From the NCBI GenBank assembly GCA_017643215.1, contig JAEPNV010000001.1, positions 248,001 to 312,000 of the forward strand: DNA of 64,000 nucleotides, read 5' to 3'. Below are positions 24,597-33,083 of this stretch, one piece after another. The notes under the pieces were generated by a model that saw nothing but the letters and a program-made list of their open reading frames with translations, was not told the origin of the DNA and did no database searches. The position numbers and the translations under genes are program-made. Position 1 is the stretch's first letter, and each line of letters starts with the position of its first letter. This DNA comes from Roseibium sp. Lineage in GTDB: Bacteria > Pseudomonadota > Alphaproteobacteria > Rhizobiales > Stappiaceae.

Positions 24597-25615
24597 GGTG
24601 CATCCTCGCGCACGAGGCCCTCTTTCTTCAGATCCACCCAAAGCCCCTCCGGGATTTCGGCGCTGTCGGCAGCGATGTTGCTTTCCATTTCGTCTATGCC
24701 CTGACCACCGGGAATGACTGAAATGACCGCGGGGTGGCGGAGCGGAAACTTGAATGCGGCGTCAACCAAGCGCACGTCATGACGAGAACAGACATTCTCG
24801 ATCCGGCTCACGCGTTCCAGGATATCGTCCAGCGCCGGTTCGTAATTGTAGAAGGCACCCGGTTTGGGACCGGTCGCCAGGATGCCGGAATTGTAGGGTC
24901 CGCCAATCACCACACCGATCCCGCGCTCTTCGCAAAGCGGCATGAAGCTGTCCAACGCTTCCTGTTCCAAAAGCGTGTATCGGCCAGCCAGCAGGAAGAT
25001 GTCGAAGTCACCGCGTTCGGCCAGCCACCGGCACGGCTGCCATTCGTTGACGCCGGCTCCAAAAGCCTTGATGACACCTTGATCACGAAGGGAGAGCAGA
25101 GCCTTGTAACCGCCCTCCATGAGTTCATTGAGCTTGGCTTCCAATGCCGCCTGGGAGCCGTGATTGAAAACATCGAGATCGTGGGCAAACAATATGTCGA
25201 TCCGGTCGATCCCCAGTCTTTCAAGGCTGAACTCGATTGAACGGAGGACACCGTCGTAGGTGTAGTCGTAGACCTCGTTCCGGGCCGGGACGTCAAACCA
25301 CTTGCCGAAACCATCGCGCTTTTCTGGTGTTGTGGCTCGAAGGAGCCGCCCGATTTTGGTCGACAACACGTAGTCGTCTCGGTTCTTGCCGCGTAAAAAC
25401 GGATTGAGCCGGGTCTCTGCCAAGCCTAGACCGTAGAGCGGCGCGGTATCGTAGTAGCGCACGCCGGCATCCCACGCGCGCGCCAAAACCGACTGGGCAT
25501 CCTCGTCGCTTATCGGCCGATAGAGGTTGCCAAGCGGCGCCGTCCCGAATCCCAGTTCTGTGACTGTGGTGCCACCATTTCCGAGCCTGTCCCAATGCCG
25601 TGTGCGCAATGCCAT
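24593..25615 (-). CDS. L-fucose dehydrogenase / D-threo-aldose 1-dehydrogenase (aldo/keto reductase)
   Basis: A 340-aa aldo/keto reductase that would oxidise L-fucose to its lactone with NAD(P). The catalytic tetrad is visible: Asp and Tyr in YYDTAPLYG, Lys in VLSTKIGR, His in ILFAHDLD. The family-specific start LGFGTAPLGNLYRPISDEDA and the cofactor-loop end SVIPGGQGIDEMESNI fit the D-threo-aldose 1-dehydrogenase group. It is divergent from the BtpA gene, and an operator copy lies between the two. Confidence 0.88.
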   Translation of the reverse strand: MALRTRHWDRLGNGGTTVTELGFGTAPLGNLYRPISDEDAQSVLARAWDAGVRYYDTAPLYGLGLAETRLNPFLRGKNRDDYVLSTKIGRLLRATTPEKRDGFGKWFDVPARNEVYDYTYDGVLRSIEFSLERLGIDRIDILFAHDLDVFNHGSQAALEAKLNELMEGGYKALLSLRDQGVIKAFGAGVNEWQPCRWLAERGDFDIFLLAGRYTLLEQEALDSFMPLCEERGIGVVIGGPYNSGILATGPKPGAFYNYEPALDDILERVSRIENVCSRHDVRLVDAAFKFPLRHPAVISVIPGGQGIDEMESNIAADSAEIPEGLWVDLKKEGLVREDAP

Positions 25616-25632
25616 ACCAATTTCCTCCCAAC

Positions 25633-25650
25633 TAACATGCTAGAATGAAA
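25633..25650 (+). promoter_or_regulatory. Operator copy 3 between fucose dehydrogenase and BtpA-like genes
   Basis: TAACATGCTAGAATGAAA, 17 bases upstream of the aldo/keto reductase start and about 55 bases upstream of the BtpA-like start, shares the 11-mer with the other three sites. Its central position could control both divergent units. Confidence 0.75.
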
Positions 25651-25704
25651 CGGGCTGGACTGCATCCCCGTTTTTGGGCAGCATTGGCAGCGCGGAGGCT
25701 TTAC

Positions 25705-26508
25705 ATGCAGAAATTCGAAGCCGTATTCGGCACATCCAAGCCTGTCATTGCGATGGTTCATCTCGGCGCCCTTCCAGGCACGCCGCTTTATGATGCAGAT
25801 CGCGGTCTGGACGGCCTGGTCGGCGGAGCCGAAGAGGACCTTTTGGCCCTACAGGCGGCAGGGATCGACGCGGTCATGTTTGGCAATGAAAATGATCGGC
25901 CGTATGAATTCTCGGTCGATCCGGCCAGCACGGCGACCATGGCTTTTGTCATCGGGCGGTTGCGCGACAAGATAACCGTGCCATTCGGCGTCAACGTTCT
26001 CTGGGATCCTGAAAGCACCATTGCCCTTGCAGCCGCCTGCGGCGCCTCATTCTGCCGCGAGATTTTCACAGGCACATACGCCAGCGACATGGGGCCCTGG
26101 GCGCCCGATGCCGGCCGGGCATTGCGGTATCGTAGGCGGCTGGGGCGGGACGACCTCCTGATGCTTTACAATGTCAGCGCCGAGTTCGCTGACAGCCTCG
26201 ACCGGCGATCGTTGCCTGATCGGGCGCGCTCCGCAGTGTTCTCGTCAATCCCGGACGCCGTCCTTGTCTCGGGTCAAATTACGGGCGAGGCAGCCCGGAT
26301 GGAGGATCTTGAAGCTGTCAAGGCGGTTCTCCCCAGTGTGCCCGTTCTGGCCAATACCGGGGTCAAACATGACACCGTTGCGAATGTCATGCGGATCGCC
26401 GATGGGTGCATTGTCGGATCGAGTTTGAAGGTCGATGGCGATACCTGGAACGCCGTCGATCCTGAGCGCGCGAAAGATTTCATGGACCGGGCACGGGCCG
26501 CACGATGA
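25705..26508 (+). CDS. BtpA/SgcQ-family TIM-barrel protein
   Basis: A 267-aa protein of the BtpA family (photosystem I biogenesis protein BtpA, E. coli SgcQ). Recognisable are KPVIAMVHLGALPGTPLY at the start, GVNVLWDPESTIALAAACGA in the middle and GCIVGSSLKVDGDTWNAVDP at the end. Enteric relatives lie in uncharacterised sugar operons and are thought to be sugar-metabolising enzymes of unknown reaction. ATG 25705 is chosen; an extension to 25645 would run into the operator. It overlaps the M42 peptidase gene by four bases. Confidence 0.85.
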   Translation: MQKFEAVFGTSKPVIAMVHLGALPGTPLYDADRGLDGLVGGAEEDLLALQAAGIDAVMFGNENDRPYEFSVDPASTATMAFVIGRLRDKITVPFGVNVLWDPESTIALAAACGASFCREIFTGTYASDMGPWAPDAGRALRYRRRLGRDDLLMLYNVSAEFADSLDRRSLPDRARSAVFSSIPDAVLVSGQITGEAARMEDLEAVKAVLPSVPVLANTGVKHDTVANVMRIADGCIVGSSLKVDGDTWNAVDPERAKDFMDRARAAR

Positions 26509-27575
26509 TCGCCGATGACCTGAAGGCGCTTATGCGGGTTCCTGGGCTCTCGGGGTATGAGGGCCGTGTCGCTTCCGAAATTGCCGGCCGCATGCCGGTT
26601 CCGTGCCGAAGCGACCGGATGGGAAACCTAATTGCCACCTTTCCCGGAACACGCCCCTCCGTGATGCTTTTCACGCATATGGATCAGCTTGGATTCGTTG
26701 TACGGAAAATTGAAGCCGATGGCCTTATCCGTGTCCATCGGCTGGGCGGAGTGCCGGAACGCGCGTTGCCGTCTCAGGCGGTTGTACTGTCCACGCGTGA
26801 CGGGCGCGACATTCCGGGGGTCCTCGCCAACAAGAGCCATCATGCGACATTGCCGGAAGAAAAACATCTCGTGCTCAGCGCCCCGGAACTGTTCATTGAT
26901 GCGGGACACGGAACAAAGGCAGACGTTGAAGCGGCGGGCATTTCGATTGGCACGCCGGTAACCTACGCGCCAAACGTAATTGACCTTGCCGGCGGGCGTA
27001 TCGCAGGCACCGCCGTCGATGATCGGGCCGGATGTGCAGTGCTGTTGGACGTCGCCCGTCACCTGGCCGAACGGCACGGTGGCCCGACGGTGCATTTGGT
27101 CTTTTCCGCTCAGGAGGAGTTCAATTTGCGCGGTGCCGCCGTCGCCGCTCAATCTCTTGAGCCCGCCATCGCCATACAAGTGGATCTGATGCTTGCGTGC
27201 GACACCCCGGACATGGCCCACCTCGGCGAAATGGCGTTGGGCGGCGGACCGGGAATGAGCCTTTACAGCTTTCACGGCCGGGGGACGCTGAACGGCGTGT
27301 TGCCGCATCCCGCGCTGGTTTCCCTGTTTGAAGACACAGCCGGGGCATTGGACATGAGCCTTCAAAAATCAGCCCAAACCGGGGTTCTGACGGACCTCAG
27401 TTACGTCCAGTTGGTCGGTGAAGGCGTTGCGGCGATCGATGTCGGCTTTCCCATACGCTACAGCCATTCGTCGCTGGAGGTGTGCCAAATCAGCGATCTG
27501 GAGGATCTATCCCACCTGCTGGTCGAGGCGATCGGGCGGATAAAGTCTGGCATTCATTTGGAACGCTGGTCATGA
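26505..27575 (+). CDS. M42-family metallopeptidase (FrvX/SgcX-like)
   Basis: A 356-aa M42 aminopeptidase/endoglucanase-family hydrolase. Metal and catalytic residues are visible in FTHMDQLGFVV (His, Asp), AGTAVDDRAGCAVLL (bridging Asp), FSAQEEFNLRGA (catalytic Glu-Glu) and IRYSHSSLEVC (His). Such genes occur beside BtpA/SgcQ-like genes in enteric sugar operons (sgc, frv), and the same pairing here, with four-base overlaps on both sides, supports a shared although unknown function, perhaps cleavage of an amide- or glycoside-linked substrate. Confidence 0.85.
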   Translation: MIADDLKALMRVPGLSGYEGRVASEIAGRMPVPCRSDRMGNLIATFPGTRPSVMLFTHMDQLGFVVRKIEADGLIRVHRLGGVPERALPSQAVVLSTRDGRDIPGVLANKSHHATLPEEKHLVLSAPELFIDAGHGTKADVEAAGISIGTPVTYAPNVIDLAGGRIAGTAVDDRAGCAVLLDVARHLAERHGGPTVHLVFSAQEEFNLRGAAVAAQSLEPAIAIQVDLMLACDTPDMAHLGEMALGGGPGMSLYSFHGRGTLNGVLPHPALVSLFEDTAGALDMSLQKSAQTGVLTDLSYVQLVGEGVAAIDVGFPIRYSHSSLEVCQISDLEDLSHLLVEAIGRIKSGIHLERWS

Positions 27576-29059
27576 ACTACACTCTTGGCGTCGATATCGG
27601 CACGTTTGAGACCAAAGGCGTTTTGGTGGACGCGGATGGAAATGTCGTCGCGACGTCCCGCAATCCCCATGAAATGGTCGTACCGCAGCCGGGCTGGGCG
27701 GAGCACCGGCCGGAAGAGGATTGGTGGGGCGATTTCGTCACCGTCACACGGGATCTGATCGCACAGACCGGCATCAGCGGTGATGAGATCAAGGCCGTCG
27801 CCTGTTCGGCTATCGGACCCTGCATGCTGCCTGTAGATGTAGACGGCGCGCCGTTGATGAACGGGGTCCTTTACGGCGTCGATACAAGGGCCATGGCCGA
27901 AGTCGTGTCTTTAACCGAAAAGATCGGCGAGAACATGCTGCTGGAGCGGTGCGGCAATGCGCTGACATCGCAGTCCGTCGGCCCGAAGATCCTTTGGCTC
28001 AAGACCAATCGGCGGGAGGTCTACGACAGGACCCACAAGATCCTGACCTCGACCAGTTTCATCGTCCACCGGCTGACCGGCGAATATGTGATCGACCATT
28101 ACACCGCCGCCAACTTTTCACCACTCTACGACGTGGAGACGCAGGACTGGAGTTTTGACCTGGCGCCCGAGATTGTCAGGCCCGAGGGGCTGCCGCGGTT
28201 GATGTGGTCGTCGGACATCGCCGGCTATGTCACAGCAGAAGCCGCATCCGCGACCGGACTGGCGGAGGGGACCCCGGTTACCGCGGGAACCATCGATGCC
28301 GCCGCCGAAGCGCTCAGCGTTGGCGTGCGATCCACCGGCGACATGATGATGATGTATGGTTCGACCATCTTCATCATCACGTTGACCGCAAGCCGGGTAC
28401 GCGATGGCCGTCTCTGGTATGCGCCGTGGCTGTTTGAAGGACAACATGCGTCCATGGCCGGCCTGGCGACCTCCGGCACGCTGACCCACTGGTTTCGGGA
28501 CCAGTTTGCACGTGAGCTTCCGCGAGAGACCGCATTTGAGGTTCTGGCGGCAGAGGCGGAAACGGTCGAGCCGGGCTCCAACGGCCTGCTGTTTCTTCCC
28601 TATTTTTCCGGCGAACGGACGCCGTTACATGACCCGCATGCCAAAGGGACTTTCTTCGGTCTGAACCTGACCCATACAAGGGCGCATATGTACCGTGCCT
28701 TGATCGAAGGGATCACCTACGGCACCGCACATGTGGTTGAGACCTACCGAGACGTAGGGGTCGAGCCAAAGCGGATATTGGCCGTTGGCGGCGGCACGAA
28801 GAACGCGCTTTGGCTGCAAGCGACATCCGACACGTCAGGCCTCGCCCAGATCGTCTGCGACAAGACCGTGGGGGCGAGCTATGGCGATGCCTTCCTCGCG
28901 CGTCTCGCGATCGGCGAGGCCAAAATCGATGATATCGGGTCGTGGAATCCGGCGGCACAATCGATAAAGGCTGCAAGAGTTCCCGGTTACGAAAAGGCCT
29001 ATCCGTTGTTCAAGCGCCTTTATGAACAAACCAAGGATATCGCCGCCGAATTGGGATAG
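27572..29059 (+). CDS. FGGY-family carbohydrate kinase (xylulokinase-like)
   Basis: A 495-aa sugar kinase of the FGGY family. The ATP-binding start is LGVDIGTFETKGVLVDADG, the family signature region is SNGLLFLPYFSGERTPLHDP, and the ADP-binding late motif is RILAVGGGTKNALWLQ. The length is typical of xylulokinase, fuculokinase or rhamnulokinase, and the substrate cannot be told apart by eye. ATG 27572 overlaps the M42 stop (ATGA). It is the last gene of the BtpA-M42-FGGY operon, and an intergenic gap separates it from the convergent transporter genes. Confidence 0.87.
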   Translation: MNYTLGVDIGTFETKGVLVDADGNVVATSRNPHEMVVPQPGWAEHRPEEDWWGDFVTVTRDLIAQTGISGDEIKAVACSAIGPCMLPVDVDGAPLMNGVLYGVDTRAMAEVVSLTEKIGENMLLERCGNALTSQSVGPKILWLKTNRREVYDRTHKILTSTSFIVHRLTGEYVIDHYTAANFSPLYDVETQDWSFDLAPEIVRPEGLPRLMWSSDIAGYVTAEAASATGLAEGTPVTAGTIDAAAEALSVGVRSTGDMMMMYGSTIFIITLTASRVRDGRLWYAPWLFEGQHASMAGLATSGTLTHWFRDQFARELPRETAFEVLAAEAETVEPGSNGLLFLPYFSGERTPLHDPHAKGTFFGLNLTHTRAHMYRALIEGITYGTAHVVETYRDVGVEPKRILAVGGGTKNALWLQATSDTSGLAQIVCDKTVGASYGDAFLARLAIGEAKIDDIGSWNPAAQSIKAARVPGYEKAYPLFKRLYEQTKDIAAELG

Positions 29060-29110
29060 TCGGTCTCTTGGCGTGTCATTGCACCAAAAAACTCGCTACT
29101 TGCGGCCCCG

Positions 29111-30028
29111 TTATTTTACCGCGCCGGCCGCCATGCCCTTAATGATGTAACGCTCCAATGCGATCCCGATGATGATCAGCGGCAGGATTGCGGCGAAACT
29201 CAAAGCGGCCATTGACCACCAACTGATCCCTTGAGAGCCGGTCTGGCTGGCCACCATCACAGGCAATGTCTTTGCGTGGCTTGATGTGAGAAGGGCAGCG
29301 AAGAAATACTCGTTCCAGGTGAGCACAAGCGAGAGGATGAAGGAAGCCACCATACCCGGAGCCGCGATGGGAAGGATGATCGTTAAAAACGCCCCCCAGA
29401 TCGACAGGCCATCGACAAGCGCTGCTTCTTCAAGTTCGGTCGGAATGGATCCGAACTGATCGCGCATGATCCAGATGACGATCGGCAGGACTGTGAGCGT
29501 GTAGAGAAGGATCAGCCCGATGCGGGTATCGAGCATTGCAAGCGACTTGTAGAGGACCAGGAACGGCAATGCCAATACAACCGGCGGTAAAATAAGCTGG
29601 CTAAGGAAGAAGAAGGAAATATCCGAGTTCCGCATGAAGCCAAAACGATAACTAAATCGCGACAGACCGTAAGCCGCCATACTGCCGAGGGCCACGGCAA
29701 GCGTTGAAGCCGATACCGCAACAACCGTGGAATTCCAGAACCGTTTCAGGAACTCTTCACGTACGGTGCTCTCGTTTCCGATCGTGTCCGGCGACAGTCC
29801 GAGCGAACGCCAGCCAAGCCACCTTGGCACGTAATCCCACCATGGCACCATATTGCCTTTCATGACATCCGGCGCCATTTTGAAGCTTGTGGTGATGGTC
29901 CAGTAGATCGGAAAGATTGAAATGAAGGCCCACAGGATCAGGATGCCATAGACGATCACGCGGCCCGTAATCCATTTTGCGCGATAGGCGCGGTCGGTGT
30001 CGCTGTCGTGGAAAATCTGGGCGGTCAT
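29111..30028 (-). CDS. Carbohydrate ABC transporter permease, MalG type
   Basis: A 305-aa inner-membrane permease with six hydrophobic segments and the EAA loop ELEEAALVDGLSIWGAFLTIILP that contacts the ATPase. It belongs to the CUT1 class of sugar importers, forming the channel with the adjacent MalF-type permease one base upstream. The gene order on the minus strand is binding protein, MalF-type, MalG-type, with the ATPase divergent. The position inside the fucose locus suggests import of L-fucose or a fucose-containing sugar. Confidence 0.92.
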   Translation of the reverse strand: MTAQIFHDSDTDRAYRAKWITGRVIVYGILILWAFISIFPIYWTITTSFKMAPDVMKGNMVPWWDYVPRWLGWRSLGLSPDTIGNESTVREEFLKRFWNSTVVAVSASTLAVALGSMAAYGLSRFSYRFGFMRNSDISFFFLSQLILPPVVLALPFLVLYKSLAMLDTRIGLILLYTLTVLPIVIWIMRDQFGSIPTELEEAALVDGLSIWGAFLTIILPIAAPGMVASFILSLVLTWNEYFFAALLTSSHAKTLPVMVASQTGSQGISWWSMAALSFAAILPLIIIGIALERYIIKGMAAGAVK

Positions 30029-30029
30029 C

Positions 30030-31136
30030 TCAGTACCTCGGGCGCATCCAGCGGTCAGCGACCTTGATCAAAATGGTCATCGCAACAACGATGATCACCA
30101 GATACACAATGGCCAGAAGCGTACCGTAGCCGACATTGGACCGGTCCCGGTACTCTCGGAAAATGAAGCTTGTTACGCTGTCGGTCGCCCCGCCGGGTCC
30201 GCCGGCCGTCACGTTGATGATGATGTCGGCGAGCTTCAGCTTGAAGATGATCCGTATGAGGATTGCTGTGATGGAGACCGGCAGCATGAGAGGGAAGGTC
30301 ACCTCCCAGAACTGGGTCCATGCCCCCGCCCCATCGACTTTCGCCGCTTCATTCAGTTCGCGCGGTATGGCCTGCAGGCCCGCCAGAATCATGATCATCA
30401 TGAAGGGGATGTATGTCCATGCGTCCATAAGCATGATCATCAGTTGCGCAATTTCGGGCGAGGAAAAGAACGACGGATTGTCAACACCCAGCTCCCGCAG
30501 CATCCGGGCTACGGGCCCAAACCGATTTTCGAGCATCGATTTGCCGATCATCCAAGACACCGCAACGGGCGAGAGCATCAAAGGCAACAGGAAAGCGACC
30601 CGGAAAAACTTGCGCGCCTTGATCTCTGCATTCAGCAATAGCGCCAAGCCGAATGCGATCGCGTATTCCACGATGATGGCAAGCGTGTACCAGACCATGT
30701 TGCGCAGAGCGTTCCAGTAAAAAGGATCGCTCCACATCTGGCGCACATTATCCAGACCGTTGAATTGTCGCCCGTCGGGCGACGCAAGGTTCCAGTCCGA
30801 GAACGCGATCACCAGCCCGAATAAAAGCGGGAAAACCACCATTGAAACCACAAAAAGGGTGGCTGGAAGAACGAACAGCGTTCGCTTGCCGTGTTCGCCG
30901 CGCATGATGACCTGCGCCGCGCAAAGGCAAATGCCCCAAAAAATATACGCGTAAAGGGTGGGCCGCCAATTGGTGAACCCTATGTCGATCCAGCCATTCT
31001 GGTCGGCGGTTTGCAGAACTGCAATGAAAATCATCAGCACTGCCGATCCCCAGACAAGGGATTTGCCAAAGCGCAACCGGCTATCGGCAATATCGTCGGC
31101 GGTTACCACATGAAGTCGATCGCCTTCGGCACTCAT
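30030..31136 (-). CDS. Carbohydrate ABC transporter permease, MalF type
   Basis: A 368-aa CUT1 permease. It has an extended N-terminus with hydrophobic segments near residues 30-40, 65-80 and 90-115, then the core transmembrane domain and the EAA loop PRELNEAAKVDGAGAWTQFWEV. It pairs with the MalG-type permease one base downstream. A 69-base gap precedes it after the binding-protein gene, and all three are read in the same direction. Confidence 0.92.
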   Translation of the reverse strand: MSAEGDRLHVVTADDIADSRLRFGKSLVWGSAVLMIFIAVLQTADQNGWIDIGFTNWRPTLYAYIFWGICLCAAQVIMRGEHGKRTLFVLPATLFVVSMVVFPLLFGLVIAFSDWNLASPDGRQFNGLDNVRQMWSDPFYWNALRNMVWYTLAIIVEYAIAFGLALLLNAEIKARKFFRVAFLLPLMLSPVAVSWMIGKSMLENRFGPVARMLRELGVDNPSFFSSPEIAQLMIMLMDAWTYIPFMMIMILAGLQAIPRELNEAAKVDGAGAWTQFWEVTFPLMLPVSITAILIRIIFKLKLADIIINVTAGGPGGATDSVTSFIFREYRDRSNVGYGTLLAIVYLVIIVVAMTILIKVADRWMRPRY

Positions 31137-31205
31137 TCCAGAATTGCCTGTCTAAAAATTGCCGATGACGGGCTGGCGGATCTACCGCCAGCCAGCCCGC
31201 CTGAA

Positions 31206-32837
31206 CTATATCCCGAGGGACGCCTTATAGAGTTTGATCTGGCTGTCTCGGCCGATTTGATCGGTGATCTTCTCCCAGGCAGCGGCGATCGCATCGCCAA
31301 TTTCCTGGGCTGATCCATATTGGCCCGCATACCCTTTGGCCAATTCGTCCTCGGCGACCGAGTAGTACTGGAAAATCCCGGGAATTCGGGGCTCGATTGC
31401 CGCGTTCGGATGGTTGTAGCTATCCGCATTCGACCCCAGATAGTCCTCGATAAAGGCGCGGTCGTATCCGGCAGCTTCCCATTCATCGTATTGGAAGTGC
31501 GAATTCCGGTAAGGCTGGAAACCAGACGGATAGGCAGACATCCAAAGGCTGATGTCCTTGCCGCCCAGATGCGCTGCCGCGCTCCAGGCCGCCTTGCGTT
31601 TCTTTTCATCGCCTGAGACCCGTTTGGTGACGTAAACGCCCCAGCCGAGATACGCCATGTTCGGCGCTTCGTTGTAGGTGTCTTCCCAGGAGCCGGTCTG
31701 GCTGTTGTAGACGCGGTCGGATCCGGGATTGATGCCGAAGCCCACGACGTCGCCAACAACCGAGGTGTCCGAGGTCCGGGCGTTGGAGCCAATATCGCCC
31801 CACCACATCAACATGGAACCCGTTCCGGCGAGGAATTGCTGGAAGCCCGTTGTACCTGGATCGGCGTTGATCTGGTCGGCGGGATAGGCGCCGGCTTCGA
31901 TGAGATCGAGAACATCCTGGATGGCCTGCACCCACGCCGGATTGTTGACGCGCGGTTTCATGGTGTCAGGATCAAACAGCCAAGCCGGATCATCGGGATG
32001 TTTGGCGTAGGCCGCGGCCCGGTTTTCCAGGAAATAGAACCCGAAGCCACCCCATCCTTTGAGCGGATCAAGATACCCGTGCGCAGGCAGACCGGTGAGC
32101 GGGTCTTCCTTGCCAATCAGTGCTTTTGATACCGCGTTGACTTCCTGCCAGGTTTTGGGCACCGATGGCCCGCCAATGGCGCCATCGCCAAAATAGTCGG
32201 TCCGGTACGAGAAGGTATGGCAGTCGCCATCGATCGTGATGCGGTATTTCTTGCCGTCCCAAGTGCCGACGGGCGGTTGCAGGTAGCCGACAAGATCATC
32301 GGCTTCGATCTGCTCTTCCACCCATCCGGGCATTTCGTCGAGGAGGCCCTTTCCGGCGGTGTCACCCTCGAACGGGGCGCCCATTTCGATAATGTCGAAA
32401 TCGACCGTGCCGGTCGCGATGGCCTGCTGAAGCCGCGGATTGTAGTCGGCCTGGGCAAGGTCCACCCAGTTGATCTTTGCGCCCGTGTACGCTTCCCATG
32501 GCTTCAAAAATCCGCGGAAAAGGAAGTTGTGAAGGTTTTGGTTGTTCAGCCCCATAAAGGTCAACTCAACCCCTTCAAACTCGCCCTCAGCCACGCGTTC
32601 TTTCGTCGGTCCGAGGCACAGCTCGCCAACCTTTTGCCAATCGGCATCCGTGGGCGACCCCGTTCCCACGCCCGGTATTTTCAGGATTTCCGCGCGGAGG
32701 CCCGCTTGCGCGTGCGCGGGCCGCATGGTTGCGAGCCCGCCGACCGCCGCCATAGCGCCGACGCTTGCTGCCCCTTGCAACAACCTGCGCCGGTTCATTT
32801 GAGCGCGAACGACAGCGTTGTAATGTTCGACTTTCAC
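31206..32837 (-). CDS. Sugar ABC transporter substrate-binding protein (Tat-exported)
   Basis: A 543-aa extracellular solute-binding protein of the family 1 type. The N-terminus NRRRLLQGAASVGAMAAVGG is a twin-arginine-like signal with cleavage likely after AHA. The mature part has an unusual extended start before the binding domain and contains GTGSMLMWWGDIGSNARTSD, typical of sugar-binding lobes. GTG 32837 is preferred as the start because GGAGG lies seven bases upstream; the frame continues a little further without such a site. It is longer than many CUT1 binding proteins (about 430 aa), suggesting a larger or oligomeric ligand. Confidence 0.9.
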   Translation of the reverse strand: MKVEHYNAVVRAQMNRRRLLQGAASVGAMAAVGGLATMRPAHAQAGLRAEILKIPGVGTGSPTDADWQKVGELCLGPTKERVAEGEFEGVELTFMGLNNQNLHNFLFRGFLKPWEAYTGAKINWVDLAQADYNPRLQQAIATGTVDFDIIEMGAPFEGDTAGKGLLDEMPGWVEEQIEADDLVGYLQPPVGTWDGKKYRITIDGDCHTFSYRTDYFGDGAIGGPSVPKTWQEVNAVSKALIGKEDPLTGLPAHGYLDPLKGWGGFGFYFLENRAAAYAKHPDDPAWLFDPDTMKPRVNNPAWVQAIQDVLDLIEAGAYPADQINADPGTTGFQQFLAGTGSMLMWWGDIGSNARTSDTSVVGDVVGFGINPGSDRVYNSQTGSWEDTYNEAPNMAYLGWGVYVTKRVSGDEKKRKAAWSAAAHLGGKDISLWMSAYPSGFQPYRNSHFQYDEWEAAGYDRAFIEDYLGSNADSYNHPNAAIEPRIPGIFQYYSVAEDELAKGYAGQYGSAQEIGDAIAAAWEKITDQIGRDSQIKLYKASLGI

Positions 32838-33083
32838 TTCACTTCCTCCCTTGCAGCTGTTCTTAAACGCCACCCGCGACGAAGGTCCCACTGACTGCAG
32901 CTCTTCTTTTTTGCTTGTTCAGCAAGCCGGCTTCGTCGAGAGAAAACAAACTGTCAGACTCTACCGTCCCTCTAAGACCCCTGCCTGTCAAGTATCTAAC
33001 ATGCTAGTCATGTCAGAGGTGGACAAAGGCGTGACAATGAGCTACCCGGTGAAGAGGGTAAGCACCGGATTGTGTGGGGGTTT
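32838..33083. other. Divergent promoter region of the transporter
   Basis: About 245 bases between the binding-protein gene (minus strand) and the ATPase gene (plus strand). Operator copy 4 lies within it. No other gene or RNA is evident. Confidence 0.6.
32997..33012 (+). promoter_or_regulatory. Operator copy 4 between binding-protein and ATPase genes
   Basis: TAACATGCTAGTCATG contains the exact 11-mer shared with the other three sites, with one extra base in the right half. Its position between divergent transporter genes would couple uptake to catabolism. Confidence 0.75.

Noticed and set aside
31133-31792. A 219-codon minus-strand frame within the binding-protein gene
   Set aside because: It is an alternate frame with a Thr/Arg/Pro-rich string lacking any motif, fully covered by the solute-binding protein.
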